Below are positions 30,056-38,257 of a stretch of DNA of 64,000 nt, in pieces. The notes beneath the pieces are model-generated. The model ran no database searches, was not told the origin of the DNA, and saw only the letters and a program-made list of their open reading frames with translations. Positions within the stretch are counted from its first letter, which is position 1. Each line of letters begins with the position of its first letter. Source of the stretch: Blautia sp. XA-2221. GTDB taxonomy: Bacteria; Bacillota; Clostridia; Lachnospirales; Lachnospiraceae. Where the stretch lies: assembly GCF_028767025.1 (NCBI RefSeq), contig NZ_JAJQXX010000002.1, forward strand, positions 124,001 through 188,000, in the 5' to 3' direction. Position numbers and translations under genes: made by a program.

Positions 30056-30157
30056 AAAAAATGCAGAGAATAGAGATATAGCCTGGAAAATCCACAACAC
30101 AAGACAATATGGACACGAAAATCACAGAAAATAATGGGATTTTAAGAACCTCACAAA

Positions 30158-30212
30158 CGTGAAGGTGGACGTACTGTAGGATCAGGACGTGTTGCTACAA
30201 TCATCGAGTAAT
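30158..30212 (+). repeat. Attachment site copy B, junction of the two elements
   Basis: 55 bp of tuf 3' end with one change (GGT to GGA in the Gly of GSGR), synonymous in the tuf frame. Forms the right end of element 1 and left end of element 2. Confidence 0.92.
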
Positions 30213-30231
30213 ACAATCTGAATATAAATTT

Positions 30232-30297
30232 GTTATCGTAAGATAACGTTGTGTCCAAACGTAAGATACCCGTAGAACTTCGGTTCTACGGGTTTTT
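30232..30297 (+). terminator. Two-hairpin trailer B, carried by element 2
   Basis: Stem GTTATC-GTAA-GATAAC (30232-30247), linker TGTGTCCAAACGTAAGAT, then a perfect 10-bp stem CCCGTAGAAC-TTCG-GTTCTACGGG (30269-30292) and T5. The stems differ in sequence from trailers A and C, but the linker and architecture are kept. Confidence 0.88.
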
Positions 30298-30386
30298 CTG
30301 TTGCCCGGAAATATATAAAAGAGCGGAAAAGAATAACGAACAGTATAGAAAAACGGTTGCCGGGAGAGTGTCCTGACAACCGTTTG

Positions 30387-30404
30387 TGATAACAGAATGA
30401 TAAC
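30387..30404 (+). repeat. Arm-type integrase sites, left end of element 2
   Basis: TGATAAC at 30387-30393 and 30398-30404, 11 bp apart; same pair at the right end (43958-43975). They end 2 bp before the ATPase stop codon. Confidence 0.7.
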
Positions 30405-30406
30405 TT

Positions 30407-31777
30407 TTATGGAATTGAATTACAAATTTCAATAAGTAAATTAGTTGAACATTGCAATTCGTAAGAAGTATATGGACGATTTATAGGATCTGGATGATCA
30501 ATGGCATTTCGAATATAGGTTGGTAATGTTTCATAATTTGTGATATGCCCATTCCGATTAGTGAAAGATGATGGTTTAGAGTGCATAGAAACATTATATA
30601 AATTATGAGCTTTGATATAGCTATCCGTATTTATGACATTTAAATCTCCTAATTTATGCTGCAAATTTCCGTAAAGCTCTATATGATAATCGGTAGATGC
30701 AATATTGAATGCTAAATAGTTTATTTCAGCAGCGGTAATTGTTGGAAGAACAGAAGGACTTGTAATGCGTCTTTGAGAAATACCTGCTTGAGATTGATTT
30801 AATACAACGACAAGCACATTGTCAGAATCCTGTAAAGCTGAAGACAATACGTATTCCGAGTGTGTTGCAATAATTAATTGCGTCATTTGTTCTAGTCCGG
30901 AGGAGAATAGACTACGATAATAAGGTAAAATTCTTTTTTGCCAAGTTGGATGCATACTTAATTCTGGTTCATCTATAAGTGCAGTGCCGCCGATTATGCT
31001 ATTACTATTTTTTAGTAAGTGAGCACCGCGAAATACGATTTGTTTTTCACCTGTACTTAAGGCGTCAACAGATATTTCATGGTCATATTTTTTGAACAAA
31101 ATGCGCTTTTCTTCAGGAGATGAATTATCAATCCTTGAAAACGATAAATTATCAAAAAAATTATCAAAAGAGTATTTAAAACGTGATAATTTTGCTGTTT
31201 GTAAAAATTCATCCAGTGATTTTCCTGTATTAGATTTACTTATTTCCATCCAATCGGAGTTATCTTGAGTATCTATATCCACAATTAATTGCTTGATTGA
31301 AGTGAAGTTTTCATTATCATCATTTTCATATTTGTTAGAATCCAATTGTGATGTAGTTACGGATGTTACTTTGTCTGTTGCAAATCCTGAGCGTGCCTTT
31401 GAATAAGAACATCCATAATGTCTGATATCAGAAATATCATTGACAATGGAATCAGTATTATTATAACGATTGGATGTAATATCTTTGGTTGTTCCATCGA
31501 TTTTGCAAATTCTTTTATGAAAACCAAGCTGTTTGTTATCTTCCGATAAAGGGATAATTGTATATAGATTATTTTCGATGTTATATTCAATAAATTCGAA
31601 TGGTTCTATACTTCCGAGGTTTAGAAATGTACTTAAGGTTTCTAAAATAGTTGTTTTGCCTGTTCCATTTTCGCCAGCTAATATGATGGTTGAATAAGGA
31701 GAACCATCTGCTTTTGTAAAATCTAGTTCTAAATTTCCGAGTATTTCGTGATTGTTCCATTTTATTTTAGTAATCAT
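30407..31777 (-). CDS. AAA/ABC-type ATPase with C-terminal HEPN-like motif
   Basis: 456 residues, SMC/RecF-like ATPase: Walker A AGENGTGKTT (about 34-43), signature LSTGEKQIVF, Walker B TALIDEPELSMHP, and the ATHSEY switch. The C-terminus carries Arg423-Asn-Ala-Ile-Asp-His428, an R-x4-H pattern with Asn after Arg, as in HEPN RNase toxins. Such ATPases often act in phage defence, here perhaps as a single-gene ATPase-RNase. Downstream of, and in one operon with, the XRE repressor (22 bp apart); element 1 has only the repressor. AGGAGGT ribosome binding site. The HEPN reading is inference. Confidence 0.85.
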   Translation of the reverse strand: MITKIKWNNHEILGNLELDFTKADGSPYSTIILAGENGTGKTTILETLSTFLNLGSIEPFEFIEYNIENNLYTIIPLSEDNKQLGFHKRICKIDGTTKDITSNRYNNTDSIVNDISDIRHYGCSYSKARSGFATDKVTSVTTSQLDSNKYENDDNENFTSIKQLIVDIDTQDNSDWMEISKSNTGKSLDEFLQTAKLSRFKYSFDNFFDNLSFSRIDNSSPEEKRILFKKYDHEISVDALSTGEKQIVFRGAHLLKNSNSIIGGTALIDEPELSMHPTWQKRILPYYRSLFSSGLEQMTQLIIATHSEYVLSSALQDSDNVLVVVLNQSQAGISQRRITSPSVLPTITAAEINYLAFNIASTDYHIELYGNLQHKLGDLNVINTDSYIKAHNLYNVSMHSKPSSFTNRNGHITNYETLPTYIRNAIDHPDPINRPYTSYELQCSTNLLIEICNSIP

Positions 31778-31798
31778 ATTTACCTCCTACATATTAAT

Positions 31799-32332
31799 TT
31801 AAGTGAGATCACATGTTCGAATAGACAGATCTTTGAAACCTTTTTTGATTACAGTATGGCACCCTATCGTGGTTCCCATAGCACGCAATTTCCATTCTTC
31901 CTGGGTAGCGTTTAGCTTATCCAATTCTTCCTGCCTCTTATCTTCATCTTCAATAGCTAATATTTCAGCTTTTTCCTTTTTGTAGACATTTTTAAACTGA
32001 CACCACTTCTTAAAGAAATCCTGCATTGTAGGATTATCAAATGTCATTGCAATCTTCTGATCTGAAGTCTCCGAAAGAGAAAGATTTACAGAGTCATCGA
32101 TTGCAAACAGGATGGAGAGTACATCTCCAACAGTCTCAATATTGAAATCAAGAAAAACACTGACATTTAATCCCAGTGCAGTTGCAATCTTTTCTAGCTG
32201 ATCCGGTTTTGGATTCCGGATTCCCAGTTCATATTTTCTTATCGTACCAACATTAATGCCGGACAGCTCGGCTAATTGTATCTGACTGTATCCTCTGAAT
32301 TCCCGGTATGCCCGGATTTTTTTACCTACCAT
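31799..32332 (-). CDS. XRE-family repressor of element 2
   Basis: 177 residues; helix-turn-helix at about 5-60 (YSQIQLAELSGINVGTIRKY), C-terminal half of unknown fold. AAGGAGG ribosome binding site 8 bp before ATG. Divergent from the excisionase/integrase pair; the palindrome at 32470 is a likely operator. Only distantly similar to the element 1 repressor. Confidence 0.88.
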   Translation of the reverse strand: MVGKKIRAYREFRGYSQIQLAELSGINVGTIRKYELGIRNPKPDQLEKIATALGLNVSVFLDFNIETVGDVLSILFAIDDSVNLSLSETSDQKIAMTFDNPTMQDFFKKWCQFKNVYKKEKAEILAIEDEDKRQEELDKLNATQEEWKLRAMGTTIGCHTVIKKGFKDLSIRTCDLT

Positions 32333-32372
32333 TATGGCTGCCTCCTTAATTATATTTGTGTTTCTATTCTAG

Positions 32373-32483
32373 CACAAAAGTGAATGATGTGAAAGAGGTT
32401 GTTTTTTCAGAGTGGATCGTGAAACACTTTGGAATATAAAAATTAAATTTGCAAAAGGTTATTGACAAAGTCACAAAAGTGAC
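32373..32483. promoter_or_regulatory. Operator-like sites between repressor and excisionase
   Basis: CACAAAAGTGA at 32373-32383 and the perfect palindrome GTCACAAAAGTGAC at 32470-32483 (containing the same 11-mer). The second lies just before the excisionase ribosome binding site. No convincing -35/-10 pair was fixed. Confidence 0.6.
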
Positions 32484-32499
32484 TGGAAAGGAGGACGAT

Positions 32500-32691
32500 A
32501 TGAGAACTAATTATATGATGACTGTTGATGATGTCATGGAAGAATTAGGTGTAAAACGCAGTAAGGCATATTCCATTCTGAAGCAGCTTAATGATGAACT
32601 GGCAAAGGAAGGATATGTGGCAGTTCGTGGAAAGATTCCACGTCCCTATTGGGAAACAAAATTTTATGGATGCTCTCAGAGAGCAGTTTAA
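32500..32691 (+). CDS. Excisionase-like small helix-turn-helix protein
   Basis: 63 residues from ATG 32500 (7 bp after AAAGGAGG; the frame is open upstream but without a ribosome binding site). MTVDDVMEELGVKRSKAYSI helix-turn-helix and the GKIPRPYWETKFYGCS end match the element 1 protein at 18981. Directly upstream of the integrase. Confidence 0.77.
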   Translation: MRTNYMMTVDDVMEELGVKRSKAYSILKQLNDELAKEGYVAVRGKIPRPYWETKFYGCSQRAV

Positions 32692-32704
32692 AGGAGGGTT
32701 TAGA

Positions 32705-33757
32705 ATGTCAGCTTACAAGGACACAAAACAGGGAACCTGGTATGTGAGCTTCCGTTATATTGACTGGACAGGAAAGAAAACGCAGAAGCTGAAAAGAGGG
32801 TTCAAGACGAAGAAAGAAGCATTGAATTATGAAAAGGAATTCATGAGAAAGACTGCAGCGGATATGAAAATGGAGATGGGAAGTTTCATCGAAGTTTATT
32901 TTGGAGACAAGAGAAAAGAACTGAAAGAAAATTCAATCCGGAATAAGCAGCACATGATGAACAAACACATTGTTCCGTATTTTGGAACAAGAAAAATGAA
33001 TGAGATCACACCGGCAGATGTTATCCAGTGGCAGAATACCATTCAGGAAAAAGGTTACAGCAAGACTTATGAACGCATGATTCAGAACCAGTTGAATGCA
33101 TTATTCAATCATGCACAGAAAATTTACAATCTGAAGGAAAATCCATGTAAGAAAGTAAAGCGTATGGGAAAATCGGACGCAGACAAGCTGGAATTCTGGA
33201 CGAAAGAAGAATATGAACGTTTTATTACGGTGATTGATCCGGGAAGTGAGGATTATCTGATATTTGAAATTTTGTTCTGGACCGGTATAAGGGAAGGGGA
33301 ACTTCTGGCACTGAGCTTTTCAGATTTTGATATGAGTGGGAACAGGCTGCATATCAACAAGACTTATAACCGGATTCAGAAGCGAGATGTGATCGATACT
33401 CCCAAAACGGAAAATTCAGTTCGCACCATTGACATTCCTAATTTTCTGAAAGAAGAAGTTCAGGAATATGTGAAGAAACGCTATGGATTTCCGAAAAACC
33501 AGAGATTATTTCCGATCGTGGCAAGAACACTGCAGAAACGACTCAAGAGATATGAAAAGCAGAGCGGTGTGAAGCAGATCAGAGTGCATGATATCCGGCA
33601 CAGTCATGTTGCCTATCTGATTTATCAGGGTGTGGAACCGCTGATTATCAAGGAAAGGCTGGGGCACAAAGATATTCAGATGACATTAAATACGTATGGT
33701 CACCTGTATCCGTCACAGCAAAAAAAGGTAGCTGAGATGTTGGACAACAAACGTTAA
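32705..33757 (+). CDS. int: Tyrosine integrase of element 2
   Basis: 350 residues from ATG 32705, after GGAGGG; an upstream in-frame start overlapping the excisionase gene is rejected. Same architecture as the element 1 integrase: AYKDTKQGTWYVSFRYIDW arm-binding domain, catalytic GIREGE Arg, HDIRH, GHKDI His and nucleophile Tyr331 in NTYGH. It lacks the 50-residue tail of the other. N-terminal differences fit the different arm sequences (TGATAAC here, TGATACT there). Confidence 0.95.
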   Translation: MSAYKDTKQGTWYVSFRYIDWTGKKTQKLKRGFKTKKEALNYEKEFMRKTAADMKMEMGSFIEVYFGDKRKELKENSIRNKQHMMNKHIVPYFGTRKMNEITPADVIQWQNTIQEKGYSKTYERMIQNQLNALFNHAQKIYNLKENPCKKVKRMGKSDADKLEFWTKEEYERFITVIDPGSEDYLIFEILFWTGIREGELLALSFSDFDMSGNRLHINKTYNRIQKRDVIDTPKTENSVRTIDIPNFLKEEVQEYVKKRYGFPKNQRLFPIVARTLQKRLKRYEKQSGVKQIRVHDIRHSHVAYLIYQGVEPLIIKERLGHKDIQMTLNTYGHLYPSQQKKVAEMLDNKR

Positions 33758-33774
33758 TACGGAGGAAGAAGTAA

Positions 33775-33945
33775 ATGAAAACAAAGAAAGTAGTCGGAAA
33801 AATATTTGATGCAATTAACTACAGTAAGAAGTTGAAGATAAGTTCCATTTTACCAGATCGAGATTCAGATTATGTGATTCTTCTTGAATTAGAGGACGGA
33901 AGCAAATTTGAAATTATCATTATTCCTACAAGGAGATTCGTATAA
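33775..33945 (+). CDS. Small unknown protein
   Basis: 56 residues with GGAGGAAG ribosome binding site, 17 bp after the integrase. Beta-rich (SDYVILLELEDGSKFEIIII). No family recognised. Confidence 0.6.
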   Translation: MKTKKVVGKIFDAINYSKKLKISSILPDRDSDYVILLELEDGSKFEIIIIPTRRFV

Positions 33946-33956
33946 GGAGTGGAACC

Positions 33957-34031
33957 ATGGCTACTGACAGAAAAAAAGAAAAAGCCCAGACAAAATATCT
34001 GAGCAAGTTCTCTGATAATCAGATTCACTGA
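33957..34031 (+). pseudogene. Very short ORF, probably a truncated small protein
   Basis: 24 codons (MATDRKKEKAQTKYLSKFSD start) with an AAGGAGTGG site. The beginning resembles small ribbon-helix-helix-like proteins of about 60 residues found in Clostridia elements (KEKA..KYLSKF), then stops early. Likely a decayed gene, but a real micropeptide cannot be excluded. Confidence 0.35.
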
Positions 34032-34131
34032 TATATCATCTTGGCAGATTCAGTATATCACGAATTGAACGATACAACAATTCCCGAATATCTGTTTATC
34101 AGAGACTTGCCCGGAAGGGCAAGAGGTGGAT

Positions 34132-34800
34132 ATGACAATATTTGAACAGGTAAAAGAGTGCGTAACAGCCAGGCAGGCTGCAGAGCATTACGGGATAAAA
34201 GTAAAAAATAACGGAATGGCTTGCTGCCCGTTTCACAGTGACAGGCATCCGAGCATGAAAGCAGATAAAATGTATCATTGCTTTGGATGTGGAGCGGGTG
34301 GGGATGCGATTGATTTTACGGCGAGATTATTTGGACTATCGCAGTATGAAGCAGCAAAAAGGCTTATCGAAGATTTCAGATTGGATATTCATATCGAAGA
34401 TAAGAGAAAGCGTAGAAGAATTGGAAACAGGGCTCCCCTGAAAACACAAAAGCCTAAAGTCGTATTGATCAGAGAAAAATTAGAGCAGTGGCTAAACTAT
34501 GCGACAGATGTGCTGATCCGATATCTGAGGTGGATTCAGTTCTGGAAAGAATTTTATAAACCAAACCCAGAAGAAGAATGGCACGAATTATTTACGGAGG
34601 CATTGGCAAATGAAAGAAGAATAAATGACTATCTGGATGTGCTGATGTTTGGAACCGGAGAAGAAATTATAGATTTTTTCAAAGTGAAAAGAAGGGAGGT
34701 TGAACGAATTGAAGAAAGAGTTAACAAATATCAGCGAGAAGTCCTTGATGGAATTAGAGAATATTGTGGACGAGGAAATGCTTACAGTCGAGGATGTTAA
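34132..34800 (+). CDS. CHC2 zinc-finger primase-like protein
   Basis: 222 residues from ATG 34132 (after AAGAGG). N-terminal DnaG-type zinc finger: CCPFHSDRHPSMKAD and CFGCGAGGDAIDF give the Cys-His-Cys-Cys set. The rest is helical and lacks the TOPRIM catalytic core, so it is a primase-like DNA-binding protein rather than a full primase. Overlaps the VapE-like gene by 92 bp in another frame. Replication module of element 2. Confidence 0.85.
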   Translation: MTIFEQVKECVTARQAAEHYGIKVKNNGMACCPFHSDRHPSMKADKMYHCFGCGAGGDAIDFTARLFGLSQYEAAKRLIEDFRLDIHIEDKRKRRRIGNRAPLKTQKPKVVLIREKLEQWLNYATDVLIRYLRWIQFWKEFYKPNPEEEWHELFTEALANERRINDYLDVLMFGTGEEIIDFFKVKRREVERIEERVNKYQREVLDGIREYCGRGNAYSRGC

Positions 34801-36085
34801 TGAAATGCTGGCTCATACAGATAAAGGCAGAACCAGACAGACAATCCGAAATTGTGTGACAGTACTGCAAAATGATCCGGTGTTGAAAAAAGCAATTCGG
34901 AGAAATGAGCTTTCCGGAAGGATAGATATTGTAAAAGAAGTACCGTGGGAACGAAGAAACAGCAGCCTTACGGAGACGGATACAGATGATTATAACCTGA
35001 AAATGTATCTGGAAGAAAACTATGAGATTACAAGTGAACGGGTAATAAAAGCGGCAGTAGATATTGTTTCCAATGAAAATAAATATCATCCGATCAGAGA
35101 TTATCTGGAGAGTCTGGTATGGGACGGTGTTCCACGTATTAAGAATTTGTTGCCACGATTTCTTGGAGCTGAAAAGAACAATTATACAACTGGTGTGATG
35201 AAAATGCACATGCTGGCGGCAATATCCAGGATATATGAACCGGGAATAAAGTATGATATTATGCTCTGTCTGGTAGGAAGTCAGGGAGCCGGAAAATCTA
35301 CTTTTTTCAAATATCTGGCAATAAAGGACGATTGGTTCAGTGACAATCTGGATCACCTGGATGATGAGAATATTTACCGGAAATTACAGAACCATTGGAT
35401 CATAGAGATGGGAGAAATGAAAGCAACTGTGACGGCAAAGAACATTGAGCAAATCAAATCATTTCTCAGCAGACAGAAAGAAACTTACAAAGTTCCTTAT
35501 GAGGTTCACCCGGAGGACAGACCACGACAGTGTGTGTTCTGCGGAACATCGAATGATTTGAATTTTCTTCCATTAGACAGAACCGGAAACAGAAGATTTG
35601 CTCCGGTTATGACGGATGTAACAAAAGCAGAAGTTCATATTATGGACGATGAAGAAGAGAGCAGAGCTTATATCGTACAGGCATGGGCTGAGGCTATGGT
35701 GCTTTATCAGCAGGAAAATGTATATCTCAGTTTTACAAAAGAAATCGAGGAAGAAGCAAAGAAACTGCAGAAAGAATTCATGTCGGAAGATACAAATGCA
35801 GGAATTATCCAGGCATTTCTTGATGATTATGAAGACGATTATGTATGTACAAAACTATTGTTTGATGATGCACTGCACCGGACAGGTGAGATGAAACAGT
35901 GGGAAAGCAAAGAAATCGCAAATATTATGAATAATGCAATTGAAGGATGGAAAGCACACGGAACTCACCGTTTCGGAAAGGAATATGGAATACAGCGGTC
36001 ATGGAAACGGATAGAAGATTCTGTGAAGAAAGATAAAGACGGATTTATGGAAGTACCGGAACAACTGGAGATACCATTTGAGTAA
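34709..36085 (+). CDS. VapE/VirE-family ATPase (replication protein)
   Basis: 458 residues from TTG 34709, 9 bp after AAGGGAGG; a TTG at 34700 lies on the ribosome binding site. Walker A VGSQGAGKST at about 195, Walker B-like IIEMGEMKA, and FCGTSNDLNFLPLDRTGNRR, the hallmark of VirE-domain proteins. Works with the CHC2 protein as a primase-helicase-like unit. Followed by repeats that may be the origin. Confidence 0.88.
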   Translation: MKKELTNISEKSLMELENIVDEEMLTVEDVNEMLAHTDKGRTRQTIRNCVTVLQNDPVLKKAIRRNELSGRIDIVKEVPWERRNSSLTETDTDDYNLKMYLEENYEITSERVIKAAVDIVSNENKYHPIRDYLESLVWDGVPRIKNLLPRFLGAEKNNYTTGVMKMHMLAAISRIYEPGIKYDIMLCLVGSQGAGKSTFFKYLAIKDDWFSDNLDHLDDENIYRKLQNHWIIEMGEMKATVTAKNIEQIKSFLSRQKETYKVPYEVHPEDRPRQCVFCGTSNDLNFLPLDRTGNRRFAPVMTDVTKAEVHIMDDEEESRAYIVQAWAEAMVLYQQENVYLSFTKEIEEEAKKLQKEFMSEDTNAGIIQAFLDDYEDDYVCTKLLFDDALHRTGEMKQWESKEIANIMNNAIEGWKAHGTHRFGKEYGIQRSWKRIEDSVKKDKDGFMEVPEQLEIPFE

Positions 36086-36092
36086 ACACAAC

Positions 36093-36180
36093 TGTAAACA
36101 ATGTAAACGAGACTTTGTAAAAAGAATGGAAAAGTTAACTTTTAAAATCTTTTGAGCTGTGTTTACAAATTCCGTTTACA
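36093..36180. repeat. Symmetric repeat cluster, candidate origin of element 2
   Basis: TGTAAAC at 36093 and 36102, inverted GTTTACA at 36161 and 36174, and in the centre a perfect 14-bp palindrome AAAAGTTAACTTTT (36130-36143). The arrangement is almost mirror-symmetric and directly follows the replication genes. Confidence 0.6.
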
Positions 36181-36212
36181 CATGGGAAAGGAGCAGAAAT
36201 GATGAAACATGA

Positions 36213-36376
36213 ATAGCCCCGCAGGGCGCAAGGGTACTTTTGATGGACGGTACGGCTGTCGAAAGTGCTTTTGCGTTACTTTTGACAAAAGTAACAAAAC
36301 CGCCGTATCCGGCGAAGATTTCTTATAATCGCCATAACTGGCGTAAATACAGATTTTGTGCCATATCTGGCACTGA
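36213..36376. other. oriT-like conserved non-coding block, element 2
   Basis: Same sequence as 22117-22262 with few changes, immediately upstream of the relaxase. Perfect TTACTTTTG-A-CAAAAGTAA (36276-36294), CGCCG/CGGCG, CGCCA/TGGCG, and a further GTGCCA-TATC-TGGCAC stem (36358-36373) that is degraded in element 1. Confidence 0.62.
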
Positions 36377-36400
36377 TTTAAGAATGGGAGGTGAGAGAAA

Positions 36401-37822
36401 ATGGAAATGAAAAGAACGATAAGCGGAATGATCGGAGCTGGCTCCCTGGCACATAACAGACGTGCCTTTGTTGCAGAAAATGTTGACCGGGAAAGAGTTC
36501 ATCTGAACATTAAGTATTGTGATGAAAATCTGAAAACAGTCTATCATGAATTATTTGACCAGGCAGTGGAGCGATACAATGAGGGGAAAAGAAATGACCG
36601 GAAGATTACAGATTATTACGAAAAAATACGTCAGGGAAAACAGGAAAAGTTGTTTCATGAAATGATTTTTCAGATAGGAAACAGCAAAGACATGGCTGTT
36701 GGAACTGAAGCGGGAGAACTGGCTGTAAAAGTCTTGGACGAATATATGAGAGATTTCCAGAAACGCAACCCTGCGTTACGGGTATTTAACTGTTATCTTC
36801 ATCTGGACGAAGCAACTCCGCATCTGCACATTGATTTTGTTCCTTATGTATCTGGCTGGAAAGGAAAAGGGATGGATACCAGAGTATCGTTAAAGCAGGC
36901 AATGAAAAGTCTTGGATTCGAAGGTGGATCAAAACGAGATACAGAACTGAACCAGTGGATTAACCATGAAAAGGAAGTTCTGGCTGAAATCATGGAGAGG
37001 AACGGAATTGAGTGGGAGAAAAAAGGAACACATGAAAAGCATCTGAATGTATATGAATTTAAGAAAAAGGAACGGATAAAAGAAGTACAGGAACTGGAGC
37101 AGGAGAAGAAATATCTGACAGCGGAAAATGAGGGACTGACCATACAGATTGCAGAAACAAGAGATAATATACAGCATTTGAAAGAGGATAAGGCACAGGC
37201 TGTCAAAGAAAAAGAAGACGCTGAAAAGCGGGCTGAGAAGGCAGAAAAGGAATTAGAAAATCTGGAAAATCGCAGAGAACGACTGCAGCCGGTCATGGAT
37301 AATGTCAGTAAGGAAATAAAAGAATACGGGACGATTAACACATTTCTTCCGGAAGCAGGTGCATTGGAGCGTGCAACAACTTATCGGGATAAGAAAATCA
37401 AACCGTTATTTATTCAAATGAAAAACAAGATTGCTGCAATGGCTGCTCAGGTTAAGGAACTTACCAGAGAACGTGATGCCTGGAAAAATAAGTTTCAGAA
37501 GAAAAAGCAGGAGTGTGAGGAGACGAAAGAAGAACTGCAGGCAGTCCAACAGGATAAAAAGGAACTGTCTAAGGAGAAAGACATACTTCAAGACCTGGCA
37601 GGTCGATACCACCGGATCGTGCGTGTACTGGGGAATGATATGGTGGAAGATATTGTCCAGAGAGATATTCAGAACCAGAAAATTCTGGAAGAAAAACGAC
37701 GGATGGAGCAAATGCCACAGGGAAGTATTAAGGAAAGAATGGCATGGGCTGAGGAAAAACGAAGAATGGAAAATCAGCAACGTAAGAAAAACAGAACAAA
37801 GAACAGAGGAATGGAGTTGTAA
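36401..37822 (+). CDS. MobV-family relaxase (Mob/Pre)
   Basis: 473 residues; GGAGGTGAG ribosome binding site. Metal motif HLDEATPHLH from His134. N-terminal relaxase domain, then a coiled coil from about 220 to the end. Closely similar along its whole length to the element 1 relaxase; because the two oriT-like blocks are also alike, each relaxase may act on both elements. Confidence 0.93.
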   Translation: MEMKRTISGMIGAGSLAHNRRAFVAENVDRERVHLNIKYCDENLKTVYHELFDQAVERYNEGKRNDRKITDYYEKIRQGKQEKLFHEMIFQIGNSKDMAVGTEAGELAVKVLDEYMRDFQKRNPALRVFNCYLHLDEATPHLHIDFVPYVSGWKGKGMDTRVSLKQAMKSLGFEGGSKRDTELNQWINHEKEVLAEIMERNGIEWEKKGTHEKHLNVYEFKKKERIKEVQELEQEKKYLTAENEGLTIQIAETRDNIQHLKEDKAQAVKEKEDAEKRAEKAEKELENLENRRERLQPVMDNVSKEIKEYGTINTFLPEAGALERATTYRDKKIKPLFIQMKNKIAAMAAQVKELTRERDAWKNKFQKKKQECEETKEELQAVQQDKKELSKEKDILQDLAGRYHRIVRVLGNDMVEDIVQRDIQNQKILEEKRRMEQMPQGSIKERMAWAEEKRRMENQQRKKNRTKNRGMEL

Positions 37823-37826
37823 GGAT

Positions 37827-38201
37827 ATGAAAAAGCATATTTATGATGAAAAGAATGGATTAAGTTACACACTGCATGGAGATTATTATCTGCCGGATTT
37901 TGTGATTAACGAGGACGAACCGACATATGGGAAATATGGAATGATGCGGAAACAGTTTCTGAAAGAACACAGATCGGCAAGATATCAGTATTTACTGATG
38001 ACCGGGAAGCTAACAGAGCATCTGAATGCAGTAGATCAGGAAGCCAGAGAACATGTAGAGGTATTGATGAAACAGATGTCAAAACAGTTGGTGGTCACCG
38101 AGGAATTAAAGCGTAAAAATCAAATGGAGTGGGTTGGGAAGATGAACAATATAAAGAGTGCGGCGGAAGAAATTGTATGCAAGAATATTCTTTATGTATA
38201 A
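37827..38201 (+). CDS. tnpV: TnpV-family protein
   Basis: 124 residues from ATG 37827 (AAGGAT upstream, 4 bp after the relaxase); the open frame upstream is a chance extension inside the relaxase gene. Same length and nearly the same sequence as the copy at 23728. Function unknown. Confidence 0.88.
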   Translation: MKKHIYDEKNGLSYTLHGDYYLPDFVINEDEPTYGKYGMMRKQFLKEHRSARYQYLLMTGKLTEHLNAVDQEAREHVEVLMKQMSKQLVVTEELKRKNQMEWVGKMNNIKSAAEEIVCKNILYV

Positions 38202-38208
38202 AAGGACG

Positions 38209-38234
38209 GCTGTCTGTAAATAAATACAGACAGC
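38209..38234. terminator. Convergent-gene hairpin between tnpV and vsr
   Basis: Perfect GCTGTCTGTA-AATAAA-TACAGACAGC. No long T run on either side, so termination strength is uncertain. Confidence 0.6.
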
Positions 38235-38257
38235 TCGTTGAATTATAAGAGTACATT

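Larger units (their letters stand above)
17943..30212. mobile_element. Element 1: integrative mobilizable element in tuf
   Basis: Bounded by 55-bp copies of the tuf 3' end at 17943-17997 and 30158-30212 (12,215 bp from copy to copy). Left module: XRE repressor, excisionase-like gene, tyrosine integrase. Then a RepA-like ATPase with iteron-like repeats, an oriT-like block, MobV relaxase and TnpV, followed by cargo from yjdF to the DUF262/PemK-like pair. No conjugation (T4SS), coupling protein or phage structural genes are present, so mobilisation would depend on a helper. Paired arm-type sites lie about 195 bp inside the left core and 103 bp inside the right core. Confidence 0.88.

Noticed and set aside
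32462-32467. TTGACA as the element 2 excisionase promoter
   Set aside because: A -10 at 17 bp would fall on the ribosome binding site (no TATAAT-like sequence there).
32591-32704. Longer integrase start within the element 2 excisionase gene
   Set aside because: ATG 32705 has the ribosome binding site and aligns with the element 1 integrase start.
36649-37341. Reverse-strand Ser-rich frame within the element 2 relaxase (36844-37341)
   Set aside because: Antisense to a Glu/Lys coiled coil, which always yields Ser/Phe/Leu-rich mirror frames.
37431-37826. Longer tnpV start inside the element 2 relaxase
   Set aside because: The extension is the relaxase coiled coil read in another frame; the ATG at 37827 matches the element 1 TnpV start and length.
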